Shown in pieces: positions 37,003-48,622 of a stretch of DNA of 64,000 bases. The notes under the pieces are model-generated. The model did no database searches and was not told where the DNA came from. It saw nothing but the letters and a program-made list of their open reading frames with translations. The number at the start of each line of letters is the position of its first letter. Position 1 is the stretch's first letter. The stretch is from Kushneria aurantia DSM 21353 (GTDB taxonomy: Bacteria > Pseudomonadota > Gammaproteobacteria > Pseudomonadales > Halomonadaceae). The position numbers and the translations under genes are program-made. Where the stretch lies: positions 99,340 to 163,339 of the forward strand of contig NZ_KB907863.1 in assembly GCF_000382245.1 (NCBI RefSeq), read 5' to 3'.

Positions 37003-38247
37003 ATGCGCTCCTTCAAAAACTACATCAACAAGCTGAAAACGATCCCTCTGGCGCAAAGAGCACACTCGGGCAGCGTGGTCAGACTGGTCACGCTGTTCAA
37101 GCGTTTCAGACAGCACGCCGGCCTGCAGACTGCCGCAGCATTGACCTACACCACCCTGTTTGCCGTGGTGCCGCTGACCACGGTGAGCTGGGCACTGTTT
37201 TCCGCGATACCCGAATTTCAGCCCGCCGGCGACAGCATTCAGGAGTTCGTCTTTCGCCAGTTCGTACCCGAGACCGGTCAGGTGGTGCTGGACGCACTGC
37301 GCGGTTTCGGCCAACAGGCACGCGGTTTGACCATCGTCGGCGTGGTCTTTCTGTTGATCACCTCGATCATGATGATGATTACCGTCGAGACGGCGCTCAA
37401 CCGCATCTGGGAAGCGCGTCATAACCGTCGTGGGCTGCGCTCCTTTCTCACCTGGTGGGCGGTGCTGACGCTGGGGCCTCTGCTGATCGGCAGCGGTTTC
37501 ATCCTCTCCTCCTGGTTGACCTCGCTGACGCTGCTCAGCGACGCCGCCGCCTGGCTCGGCGCCGGTGATCTGCTGTTGCACTTTCTGCCGCCGCTTTTGA
37601 GTTTCGTTGCCTTTTTGCTGGTGTTCATCGCCGTCCCCAATGCCCGGGTGCGGCTCTCCCACGCTGCCGCCGGCGCGGCGCTGGTATCGGTGGCGCTGGA
37701 GCTGGCCAAATGGGGCTTCTCTATCTTCGTCGCCAATTTTCCCTCCTACCAGGTGATTTATGGCGCTTTCGCCGCGGTACCGCTGTTTCTGCTGTGGATC
37801 TTTCTGAGCTGGGCGATCATTTTACTGGGGGCCGAACTGACGGCGCTGCTGGGCGAGTCGGAGCGCGCCGACTGGCGGCGCTGGCCGCCGTTCTGGCAGA
37901 CCATCGGCATTCTCCATCTGCTTGACCGAACCTGGCGCAGCGGCAGCGGCGCGGTACCTGCCGCCGACATTCGCCGTCGGCTGGGCGGCCACTATCACCG
38001 CCTGCTCGAACCGCTTGTCGAAGCGGGCTGGGTGGCGATCAGCGAGGAGGACGAGTGGTTGCTGGCCGCCTCGCTTGAGCACCTCGATCTCGACAGGTTG
38101 ATCGACATCCTGCCCTGGCCACCACAGGCGGAGCAGGCGCCACCGGCCTACAGGGCGTTTGCCGAGCATATTGAAGAGGCCAACCAGCAGTATCGTCAGA
38201 GCCTGAAAACCCCGCTTGGCGCGCTACTGGTTGCAAGCGAGTCGTGA
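37003..38247 (+). CDS. yihY: YihY/BrkB-family inner-membrane protein
   Basis: A 414-residue protein of the YihY (UPF0761) family. About six membrane helices span residues 40-280, with the family stretches TAAALTYTTLFAVVPL and NFPSYQVIYGAFAAVPLFLLW. The soluble C-terminal ~130 residues (from about 285) resemble a winged helix and are present in the longer members. The function is unknown; earlier naming as ribonuclease BN is wrong. Confidence 0.88.
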   Translation: MRSFKNYINKLKTIPLAQRAHSGSVVRLVTLFKRFRQHAGLQTAAALTYTTLFAVVPLTTVSWALFSAIPEFQPAGDSIQEFVFRQFVPETGQVVLDALRGFGQQARGLTIVGVVFLLITSIMMMITVETALNRIWEARHNRRGLRSFLTWWAVLTLGPLLIGSGFILSSWLTSLTLLSDAAAWLGAGDLLLHFLPPLLSFVAFLLVFIAVPNARVRLSHAAAGAALVSVALELAKWGFSIFVANFPSYQVIYGAFAAVPLFLLWIFLSWAIILLGAELTALLGESERADWRRWPPFWQTIGILHLLDRTWRSGSGAVPAADIRRRLGGHYHRLLEPLVEAGWVAISEEDEWLLAASLEHLDLDRLIDILPWPPQAEQAPPAYRAFAEHIEEANQQYRQSLKTPLGALLVASES

Positions 38248-38397
38248 GACGCCAACAATACAGCTGACACCTGAAAGAGGGAGGACTACCGCCAATCCAG
38301 AATAAAGCAACGCTCTGACCAACACGCTCCGCAAGCCACGCGGGAAGTTTTTTGATCAGTGTGCATATCCGCCGCCGATATGCGAGGAGAGAGCCCG

Positions 38398-38994
38398 ATG
38401 AGTGCCAGCCAGTGTGATGAGCAGCTTTTTTATCGCGAAATGGCCGATGTCGTGCCGCTTGAAAAAGGGCGCAACCGCGCCGACACCGAATCCCCTCAAC
38501 GCCCCCCCAGCGAAGCCCAGCTGGCGCGACGTGCCAGCGCTCAGGACGGCGAGGGCGAGAGCAACTTTCTCTCCGATGAGTTTGTCGAACTGCTCCCTCC
38601 GCATGACCCTGTCGAGTTCCGTCGCGACGGCATCCAGACCGGTGTGATCGACAGGCTGCGCGACGGCGGCTACCGGGTCGACTCCCAGCTCAATCTACTC
38701 AAAAGGCCGGTGGCCGAGTGCCGGCGCGAGCTGTTTCGCTTTATTCGCGAGGCCCGCGAGCATGATCTGCGCTGCGTGATGCTGATCCACGGTCGCGGCA
38801 AGAGCGACGACAGCCACGCCAACGTGGTGCGCTCCTACGTCATGCGCTGGCTGTCGCAGTTCGACGAGGTGCAGGCCTTTGCCAGCGCCCAGCCGCGCCA
38901 CGGCGGCATTGGTGCCACCTATGTGATGCTCAGAAAGAGCGACCGCGCTCGTCAGCGCAACCGTGAACTGCACCAGCGGCGGCGGGCGCCGTAA
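38398..38994 (+). CDS. smrA: Smr-domain endonuclease SmrA
   Basis: A 198-residue protein with a disordered N-terminal half and a C-terminal Smr domain (about 90-190): VIDRLRDGGYRVDSQLNLLK, CVMLIHGRGKSDDSHANVV and QPRHGGIGATYVMLRK. The HGRGKS and GGxGATYV motifs are diagnostic of proteobacterial SmrA. These proteins nick DNA or bind nucleic acids. ATG 38398 is preceded by GGAGAG at seven bases. Confidence 0.9.
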   Translation: MSASQCDEQLFYREMADVVPLEKGRNRADTESPQRPPSEAQLARRASAQDGEGESNFLSDEFVELLPPHDPVEFRRDGIQTGVIDRLRDGGYRVDSQLNLLKRPVAECRRELFRFIREAREHDLRCVMLIHGRGKSDDSHANVVRSYVMRWLSQFDEVQAFASAQPRHGGIGATYVMLRKSDRARQRNRELHQRRRAP

Positions 38995-39050
38995 CGGGCA
39001 TATCGAGGGCTCGCTGCCAGCACTCACATTCCACCGGAACCACGAATGAT

Positions 39051-39305
39051 ATGCCATTGAATCACCGTCGTCCTCGATGGACTCGATTGCTGAAAACGGC
39101 ACTGACGCCTTTGGATGAGAAGCACACGCCCAGGAGGTGGAAGTTCGCTGATATCACTCTGGATATGCTCGACCGTGGCGGCGTCACAGTCGTATGTCTC
39201 AGTATTGTTGGCGGTGCCATTGCAGGAGATATCCTGCAGGTCAATGCATTCTGGGGCATGGCCGCCGGCGTCGCGGTGCTGACGCTGGTCATCTATGTAG
39301 GCTAA
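39051..39305 (+). CDS. Small membrane protein, unknown
   Basis: An 84-residue protein with a basic, soluble N-terminus (MPLNHRRPRWTRLLKTALTP) and two hydrophobic helices at the end (GGVTVVCLSIVGGAIAGDIL and GMAAGVAVLTLVIYVG). No family is recognised. The ribosome site is weak. A second small membrane-protein gene starts 39 bases after it, which supports both being real. Confidence 0.55.
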   Translation: MPLNHRRPRWTRLLKTALTPLDEKHTPRRWKFADITLDMLDRGGVTVVCLSIVGGAIAGDILQVNAFWGMAAGVAVLTLVIYVG

Positions 39306-39344
39306 AACTCTATATGACTCGGGCCCGAGGGCCGGGAGATGGCA

Positions 39345-39503
39345 ATGACGTTTTATATCATGCTGACCGTAATGGTAATGCTCGCCGCTCTGTTGGCCGG
39401 GTGGATCGGGCTGACCGAAAGGGTACGCAAGCTGCGCGAAGGTCGTCCCGTCAGTAAGTGGCTGCGCTGGTTTGATAACCTGATGGGATATGGTCCTACC
39501 TGA
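39345..39503 (+). CDS. 52-residue single-span membrane protein
   Basis: A short open frame with GGGAG six bases before ATG 39345 and an intrinsic terminator 33 bases after its stop. The product starts MTFYIMLTVMVMLAALLAGW, one membrane helix, followed by a basic amphipathic tail (TERVRKLREGRPVSKWLRWF). The architecture suggests a small regulatory or structural membrane peptide. No homologue is recognised. It may be co-transcribed with the preceding small gene. Confidence 0.55.
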   Translation: MTFYIMLTVMVMLAALLAGWIGLTERVRKLREGRPVSKWLRWFDNLMGYGPT

Positions 39504-39535
39504 GAGCCCCTCCATACTGCCGATCACGCACTAAT

Positions 39536-39566
39536 GAGGGCCGCCCGCAAGGGGCAGCCCTCTTTT
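39536..39566 (+). terminator. Intrinsic terminator between the small membrane proteins and metH
   Basis: GAGGGC (39536-39541) pairs with GCCCTC (39557-39562), with an inner GCCC/GGGC pairing, followed by TTTTGCTT. It ends plus-strand transcription; the convergent metH gene ends 50 bases later. Confidence 0.8.
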
Positions 39567-39616
39567 GCTTGTGCGAGACAGGTGCTTGTGCGAGACAGAA
39601 AGGGAGCGGTGGCCCT

Positions 39617-43324
<3,708 letters not shown>

Positions 43325-43505
43325 GAGGGTCGTCTCCGGATCCTGTCGAGCCAAAAGCGGGGATGTAAAAAGGGAGGCATTCTAGCAAATCGCGCCTCGC
43401 GCGGGGCGCAGTCGCCGCAAGAAAGTGTTTCAGCTACAACATGAATGGCACTACCGACAGCGGTTCATCGCGCCAGACGGCTTATCCCGAGTATTGCACT
43501 CGGAT

Positions 43506-43534
43506 TTGTTTGATGGCGACGGCTGGCATAAAAT
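43506..43534 (+). promoter_or_regulatory. Predicted sigma-70 promoter of nfuA
   Basis: TTGTTT (43506-43511) and TAAAAT (43529-43534) are separated by 17 bases. The -10 matches the consensus at five of six positions. It lies 34 bases before the nfuA ATG, giving a short leader with a GAGG ribosome site. No IscR-like site is evident. Confidence 0.5.
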
Positions 43535-43568
43535 GGTGTGCAGATATTCAGTGTCAATGAGGTCTTCA

Positions 43569-44156
43569 ATGAGTCAGGCCATCGAATTTACCGACAGTGC
43601 CCAGGAGTACCTGGCCGACCTGCTATCGCGTCAGGAGGTCGAGGGCATTGGCGTGCGCGTTTTCATCACTCAGCCAGGCACGCCTCATGCCGAGACCTGC
43701 CTTGCCTACTGCCGGCCCGGCGAGGAGGAGGAGAGCGACGAAGTACTGACGCTGTCGCGATTCAATGTTTTCCTGGAAAAGCACAGCGTCGGCTTTCTGG
43801 AAGATGCGGTGGTGGACTTCAACGCCGACCGCATGGGCGGCCAGCTCACCATCAAGGCGCCCAACGCCAAGATGCCGCAGGTGAGCGCCGACAGCCCGCT
43901 GGAAGATCGCGTCAACTACATCCTGTACAGCGAGATCAACCCCGGCCTGGCGGCCCACGGCGGCGAAATTCGGCTGATGCACATGACCGAAGACAACGTT
44001 GCCGTGCTGATGTTCGGCGGCGGCTGTCAGGGCTGCGCGGCGGTGGATGTCACTCTCAAGCAGGGCGTCGAGCGCACCCTGATCGAGCGTATTCCCGAAC
44101 TGACGGCAATCCGCGACGTGACCGACCACACCGATACCACCAACGCCTACTACTGA
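43569..44156 (+). CDS. nfuA: Fe-S biogenesis protein NfuA
   Basis: A 195-residue Fe-S carrier. The N-terminal A-type-like domain (residues 1-90) lacks the three functional Cys, and the C-terminal Nfu domain holds the cluster-binding pair C153/C156 in [12 protein letters not shown]. It delivers 4Fe-4S clusters under oxidative stress or iron shortage. ATG 43569 follows GAGG by six bases. SufE lies about 4.5 kb downstream but is not part of this transcript. Confidence 0.95.
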   Translation: MSQAIEFTDSAQEYLADLLSRQEVEGIGVRVFITQPGTPHAETCLAYCRPGEEEESDEVLTLSRFNVFLEKHSVGFLEDAVVDFNADRMGGQLTIKAPNAKMPQVSADSPLEDRVNYILYSEINPGLAAHGGEIRLMHMTEDNVAVLMFGGGCQGCAAVDVTLKQGVERTLIERIPELTAIRDVTDHTDTTNAYY

Positions 44157-44200
44157 GGCGACAGGGCGGTTGCTTCTGCATAAAAATCCCGGCATCTGCG

Positions 44201-44232
44201 TAATGCCAGTCAGTTAACGCTGACTGGCATTA
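44201..44232. terminator. Perfect 13-bp hairpin between nfuA and the Doc-like gene
   Basis: TAATGCCAGTCAG (44201-44213) pairs perfectly with CTGACTGGCATTA (44220-44232) across a TTAACG loop. It lies between convergent genes and is a probable bidirectional terminator, though the T tract is poor. Confidence 0.6.
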
Positions 44233-44247
44233 TCGCCCTGGCGGGGT

Positions 44248-44697
44248 TTATCCATCGCCTTCATTATCCGGGATGAACGGCCTGCTCCACTGGGCCAGCC
44301 AGTCAGCGTATTCATCCTTATCGTATTCGTGGATAGCCAGCCCCACATACATACTGATCACTTCATCGCTGGGGGCGGTTAATTCCCAGCCGTTGAGATC
44401 AAGGAAGCGATACACCGCATCTGCTGCAGTTCGCTTGTTGGCATTGGCAAAGGGGTGGCTTTGCACGAGCGCTTCACCCAAAGCAGCAGCCATGCTGAAA
44501 ATGTCTTCGCTCTGTGTGTAATAAAGCGTCAGAGATGGGCGCTGACAAGCGCTTTCAAGCGCGCCCTGATGGATCACAGAATGATGCTCGCCCGGGGTAA
44601 GGGCGAGCATTTGCTGGTTGATTTCGATAACGTCGCGAGGAAAGAGAAACCGGAATTTTTCAGGGCAACCCTGGTTGTCTTCATCTTCCTTCGGCAT
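44248..44697 (-). CDS. Doc-type (Fic-fold) toxin
   Basis: A 149-residue Fic/Doc-fold protein. The core motif QSHPFANANKRTAADAVYRF fits the Doc consensus HxFx(N/D)(A/G)NKR rather than the AMP-transferring Fic form (GNGR), suggesting a kinase that phosphorylates EF-Tu. An upstream VIHQGALESACQRP helix and a C-terminal helix (EVISMYVGLAIHEYDKDEYA) complete the fold. A small gene ends six bases before its start. Activity is inferred from the motif. Confidence 0.82.
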   Translation of the reverse strand: MPKEDEDNQGCPEKFRFLFPRDVIEINQQMLALTPGEHHSVIHQGALESACQRPSLTLYYTQSEDIFSMAAALGEALVQSHPFANANKRTAADAVYRFLDLNGWELTAPSDEVISMYVGLAIHEYDKDEYADWLAQWSRPFIPDNEGDG

Positions 44698-44703
44698 GAA
44701 AGA

Positions 44704-44874
44704 TCACACCTTTGCCAGCTCTTCATAGGCACTGCGATAGCGTTGCAGCGAGCGCTCGCCCGCGTTCTTGAACTGCTGTTCGCGATTTCCGGTACGCGGG
44801 CTGGCCGTACTGCGCTCACCCTCACTGCGCCGCTTGATGCGGAGACGAGAGTCTTTTTGCGGTGCCATACCCAT
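44704..44874 (-). CDS. Small basic partner protein of the Doc-like toxin (putative antitoxin)
   Basis: A 56-residue protein starting MGMAPQKDSRLRIKRRSEGE and ending LQRYRSAYEELAKV. ATG 44874 has a perfect GGAGG six bases upstream. It is very rich in Arg, Lys and Ser, with a probable C-terminal amphipathic helix that could cap the toxin's active site. It does not look like Phd, whose N-terminal DNA-binding fold is absent. The role as antitoxin is inferred only from order, spacing and size. Confidence 0.6.
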   Translation of the reverse strand: MGMAPQKDSRLRIKRRSEGERSTASPRTGNREQQFKNAGERSLQRYRSAYEELAKV

Positions 44875-45153
44875 AGGTAACCTCCAGTTCGTGTTACGGC
44901 TGACGCAGGCTTGCATCAAGCCGTTTAGCGGTTTCGCCGCTTTATTTGCAAAGCATGTACGCTTCGCAAAGTCGCGCGTTCAAATGCCGCTGCTCTAGAT
45001 GTCAAATCTGGCTGGCATACCAGCCCCACGTGACGCTTTTCATCATGGCACTATATCGGCTGGATAACCAACCTCTGAATATTTGCAAGACGGCATCTGC
45101 CGGGATTTTTGCGTCGTGCACCGCCAGGTGCAGTCGGCGCTATTCCGTCGCTC

Positions 45154-46119
45154 TCAGTAAACGAAGGGCGGCATGGGGGCCTTCGACAGGCGCTCCTGCA
45201 GTACCCGAACCTCGGTACGCAGGCGGGTCAGCTCCTGCTCGCGCTCGCCCAGAGTGCGGCTGTGCTGCTCCTCGCGGGCGCGGCTCTCCTGTAACGCCTT
45301 CTCATGGTGGCGGCTCTGCTGACCGAGATCGCGCACCTTGCGCTCCTCCTCCTGCAGCAGGCGACGCTGCTCCTCGATCTGCGCCGTCATCTTCTCGATA
45401 CGCTCATCGAACTGCTCCTGGCGACGGCGTGACTGCTTCTCGAGATCCTGCTTTTCATTACGAGCGCCATCGAGCAGTTGCATCAGGCGGTTTTCGGCAC
45501 TCTCGTGGCGCGACTCCTCCTGCGCCAGGCGCCGCTTGTGGGCCTGATCGCGGGACTCCAGCGCCTGATGATGCTCGCGCTCCGTGCGATCGCGCTCTTC
45601 GCTCAGCGCGCTGATCTGTTTGTCGCGCATGGCCAGTCGCGCATCGCGCTCCTCGAGCTGGTTGCGCAGCTGTGCCGCCTCGCTCTCCAGCCGCGCCAGC
45701 GCCGAGGTCTTTTCTTCCAGCCGCGCGGCAGTGCTGTCGAGGCGCTCTCCCAGCGCCTCCAGACGCTGTTCGGTATCCTCCACGCGCCGCTGCGCCTGGC
45801 GGGTCTGCTCCTGCGCCTCCTCGACCTGCTCATCCGACTGCTGACGATAGAAGGAGAGGGCGCTGGTAGCCTCCTCCTGGGCCTGCTGCCAGAGGCCGGC
45901 CAGTGCCTCGTGAAGGCGCTCCGGCACGGCCTGCGGCAAGGGGGTGTCGCGATTTTCATCGCGCCTTGAGCGCCATTCGCGCAGGTGATCGCTGATGGTA
46001 GTGAAACTGCCGGTACCCAACACTTCGCGGATGCGCTGAACGCTGGGTGCGTCGCCGCGCTGTATCAGCGACTCGATCGCTCTCTGCACATCCTCGTACT
46101 GCACGCCATTTCGCGCCAT
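45154..46119 (-). CDS. KfrA-like DNA-binding coiled-coil protein
   Basis: A 321-residue protein. The N-terminal ~75 residues are a KfrA_N helix-turn-helix domain (VQRAIESLIQRGDAPSVQRI, TGSFTTISDHLREWRSRR). From about residue 85 to 310 it is one long coiled coil of Glu, Gln and Arg heptads, ending in APMPPFVY. Plasmid KfrA binds its own promoter and forms filaments that help partition. Here the gene is chromosomal and divergent from a tyrosine recombinase. ATG 46119 follows GGGGAGG by five bases. Confidence 0.85.
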   Translation of the reverse strand: MARNGVQYEDVQRAIESLIQRGDAPSVQRIREVLGTGSFTTISDHLREWRSRRDENRDTPLPQAVPERLHEALAGLWQQAQEEATSALSFYRQQSDEQVEEAQEQTRQAQRRVEDTEQRLEALGERLDSTAARLEEKTSALARLESEAAQLRNQLEERDARLAMRDKQISALSEERDRTEREHHQALESRDQAHKRRLAQEESRHESAENRLMQLLDGARNEKQDLEKQSRRRQEQFDERIEKMTAQIEEQRRLLQEEERKVRDLGQQSRHHEKALQESRAREEQHSRTLGEREQELTRLRTEVRVLQERLSKAPMPPFVY

Positions 46120-46444
46120 GACGGCCTCCCCGATAACGCGTTCCCTGTGCTCCCTCATTGCTGGCTGCCGCTGTTGTTGTGGCTGTGGCTGTTGTTATGG
46201 GTGACAGCAGCGCCTTGTAGCGGCGAGGGCAGTGTGATTTCACATTTTAACCCGTTGGCAACAAAAAAGACAGCAATTACATACGTTCATAATACGTAAT
46301 TTTTATTACACTTTAGGCTAAAAATTCATGATTACGCGGCTTATCATGATTTTTAGCCCATTATGCTGTTAATATCCATCGCGGCAAACGGGACTTTGGG
46401 CGGATAGGCGGCATCAGCCGGCCGCCATGGGAGAAAATCGCGGT
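46120..46444. other. 325-base divergent control region of the KfrA-like and recombinase genes
   Basis: No gene is supported. The part from 46230 to 46380 is AT-rich and contains short palindromic pieces (ACATACGTTCATAATACGTAA and GTAATTTTTATTAC) and the large inverted repeat described separately. It should hold both divergent promoters and may hold KfrA-binding sites or a recombination site. Confidence 0.6.
46316..46358. repeat. Large inverted repeat upstream of the tyrosine recombinase
   Basis: GGCTAAAAATTCATGAT (46316-46332) and ATCATGATTTTTAGCC (46343-46358) are inverted copies differing by a single extra T, with a 10-base spacer TACGCGGCTT. Two ~16-bp arms around a short spacer resemble both an operator and a tyrosine-recombinase core site. 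Confidence 0.7.
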
Positions 46445-47611
46445 ATGGCAGGACCTCTTCAGATCGAAAAAGACAGCGTCGCCATGGGGCGAGGAGAAGC
46501 GCTCGCCTCCGTCGACGGGGCGCTGATCAAGGCGCGCAGTGATCGCGAGGCGGTCGCCCTGTGGCTTGCCGAGTATGCCCATGCGCCACAGACCTTTCGT
46601 CACTACCGCAAGGAGGCCGAGCGGCTGCTGCTGTGGCTGGAGTCGCACGGTGAACGTCTTGGCGATCTGAATCGACCCAGACTCGAACAGTTCGACCGCT
46701 TTCTGGCCGATCCACGCCCGCGACACGACTGGGTCGGCCCGCCGCGGCCGCGCCACTCGCCGCAGTGGCGCCCCTTTCGCCGCCCGCTGAGCGCCGCCAG
46801 CCGACGTCAGAGCCTGGTGATTTTGCAGAGCATGCTGGGCTGGCTGGTCGAGGCGGGCTGGCTGACTCATAATCCCTTTCGACTGATGCGCGACAAGCGT
46901 CGCCGCCTCGATAACCGCAGTGACGGCGTCGAGCGCTACATCGAGCGCGACCTGTGGCAGCGCTGCTGGCAGCAGCTCGACGCCTCGGCCCCCGCGGATG
47001 CCACGGCCCGGCAGTGTTTTGAAACGGAGCGCCGCCGTTTTCTGTTTGCTTTCGCCTATCTGCTGGCGCCGCGGGTAAGCGAAATGAGTGCGGCGCGCAT
47101 GAACGACTTTCTTCGTCGCGAGGGCCGCTGGTGGTGGCAGGTCACCGGCAAGGGGGGCAGGGCGGCACGAGTGCCGGTGCCCGATGCCATGTGCGCGGCG
47201 CTGACTCGCTGGCGCGAAGCGCTGGCACTGACCGGCCTGCCCGACGAAGAGGAGCATACGCCGCTGCTGCGCGCCCTCGATGGCCGTCGCGGGCTGGGCG
47301 ACAACCAGCTCTACCGGCTGATTCGCGGCGTGTTTACCGAACTGGCCGAGACCCTTGACGATGGCAGCGAGCGAGGCCGCGCACAGGCGCGCACTCTGCG
47401 CCGCGCCACACCTCACTGGCTGCGCCACACGGCACTGACACACCAGGCGCAGCAGGGCGTCGAGCTACGTTACCTGGCACGCAGTGCACGCCACTCGCGG
47501 CTGGAAACCACCGCCCGCTACCTGCATGCCGAAGCCGAGGAGTGGCACGACCAGGTCAATCATCATCGCCTGGAGGGTGCAAAAATTCCTCCGAAGGGAG
47601 CGCCAGAGTAG
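46445..47611 (+). CDS. Tyrosine recombinase/integrase
   Basis: A 388-residue tyrosine recombinase. The N-terminal SAM-like core-binding domain covers about 30-145 (EYAHAPQTFRHYRKEAERLL). The catalytic set is complete: R210 in LAPRVSEM, K236 in VTGKGGRAAR, H324 and R327 in PHWLRHTALTH, H350 in ARSARHSRLET, and the nucleophile Y359 in ARYLHAE. No typical phage or island cargo is adjacent. ATG 46445 is chosen after GGGAG (11 bases away); 46427 and 46484 are alternatives. Confidence 0.88.
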   Translation: MAGPLQIEKDSVAMGRGEALASVDGALIKARSDREAVALWLAEYAHAPQTFRHYRKEAERLLLWLESHGERLGDLNRPRLEQFDRFLADPRPRHDWVGPPRPRHSPQWRPFRRPLSAASRRQSLVILQSMLGWLVEAGWLTHNPFRLMRDKRRRLDNRSDGVERYIERDLWQRCWQQLDASAPADATARQCFETERRRFLFAFAYLLAPRVSEMSAARMNDFLRREGRWWWQVTGKGGRAARVPVPDAMCAALTRWREALALTGLPDEEEHTPLLRALDGRRGLGDNQLYRLIRGVFTELAETLDDGSERGRAQARTLRRATPHWLRHTALTHQAQQGVELRYLARSARHSRLETTARYLHAEAEEWHDQVNHHRLEGAKIPPKGAPE

Positions 47612-48576
47612 TGAAGAGTATCGCCATTATGGGCTGCCGCCATCCCCACTGGAGCGACTATGTCGCCCGAATTCTAGCGACCCCGGGAGTCCGACTGTCC
47701 CATCTACATGATCGTGATGGCGAAGCGCTGGCTGACGCCCTGAAAGATACCGCGACCATTCGGTTTGATCCTGCGCAACCCAACGAGGGCATTTCCGCTT
47801 TTTTACTGATGAGTGAAACCTCCTTACACGTCGCCGATGCGCTGTGCCTGCTGGGCTGGCGACGACCTCTCTTTATTGAAAAACCGCTGGCTGCGAGTCG
47901 TCATGAGGTTCGCACACTGGCGCAAGCCATCCATGCTGCCGAGGTGCCATTTCATACCGGCTTCTTTCTGAGAAGGGAGCCAACCCTGTGCAGGGCGCGG
48001 CAACTGATTGTCGGCGGACAGCTGGGTACCCTTCACTATGTCAGAGTACGCTTCAGTCATGGGGGTATGCGCAGTGGCTGGCTGCGCGACAGCTGGGTAG
48101 CCGACCCTCATTTTGCCGGCCATGGAGCTTTTGGCGATCTGGCTATTCACTGCATCGACCTGATGCACTGGTGGGGGATAGCGCCTCTCGAACCGGAAAG
48201 AGCCGCTTTATGTCATATCTTCAAGGGGCCGGGCGATGACTCGGGGGTCGGCTGGCTGAATCATCCCAATGGCGTCGCGATCGTCGAGGCGGGCTGGGCA
48301 GCCGGTGATTGGCCCATGCTGGATATCGAGCTGCATGGCAGTCTGGGGGCACTACGTACTCGCGATCGTGATCTCGAGGTGCATTTCAACAACGCTCGCC
48401 ATAGCGAGAAGCTGGGCACCCTCAAACCCGACGCCGGCGAGGGACTCAAGCCCTTTCTGCATGGCCTTGTCAGTGGAGACTGGTCGGAGTGCGTTGATAT
48501 CGACCAGGCTGTCAGGGCCAATCAGGTCATTCTGGATCTGCTCGACGCAGACGTCACGCCGTCCCAACCGCTATAA
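47611..48576 (+). CDS. Gfo/Idh/MocA-family oxidoreductase
   Basis: A 321-residue NAD(P)-dependent dehydrogenase-like protein. The N-terminal Rossmann part starts KSIAIMGCRHPHWSDYVARIL and the family EKP motif is in LFIEKPLAASRHE. The C-terminal sheet domain includes GAFGDLAIHCIDLMHWWG, with the active-site DLAIH motif. The canonical GxGxxG loop is altered, so cofactor use is unclear. The GTG start overlaps the recombinase stop by one base, an unusual pairing. The substrate is unknown. Confidence 0.8.
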   Translation: MKSIAIMGCRHPHWSDYVARILATPGVRLSHLHDRDGEALADALKDTATIRFDPAQPNEGISAFLLMSETSLHVADALCLLGWRRPLFIEKPLAASRHEVRTLAQAIHAAEVPFHTGFFLRREPTLCRARQLIVGGQLGTLHYVRVRFSHGGMRSGWLRDSWVADPHFAGHGAFGDLAIHCIDLMHWWGIAPLEPERAALCHIFKGPGDDSGVGWLNHPNGVAIVEAGWAAGDWPMLDIELHGSLGALRTRDRDLEVHFNNARHSEKLGTLKPDAGEGLKPFLHGLVSGDWSECVDIDQAVRANQVILDLLDADVTPSQPL

Positions 48577-48622
48577 TGGCCGTTTTTTCCGGACCATTTG
48601 CAAGCCGAACAGTGGAGCGAAC

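Larger units (their letters stand above)
44182..45110. repeat. 13-bp inverted repeats flanking the Doc-like module
   Basis: AAAAATCCCGGCA (44182-44194) is exactly inverted at 45098-45110 (TGCCGGGATTTTT). The pair encloses the Doc-like toxin, its partner gene and about 220 bases of upstream DNA. A 10-base direct match, CGGCATCTGC, also occurs at both sides (44190 and 45091). This could mark the ends of a small mobile or transferred segment, or be chance. Confidence 0.45.

Noticed and set aside
39024-39527. Minus-strand 167-codon frame opposite the small membrane proteins
   Set aside because: No ribosome site or domain; the plus strand has hydrophobic helices, a ribosome site and a matching terminator.
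43325-43568. Cobalamin riboswitch before metH or nfuA
   Set aside because: I looked for the conserved B12-box and found none on either strand.
44201-44232. Possible integron attC site or phage attachment site
   Set aside because: The palindrome is perfect and lacks the asymmetric arms and GTTRRRY core arrangement of attC; a terminator explains it better.
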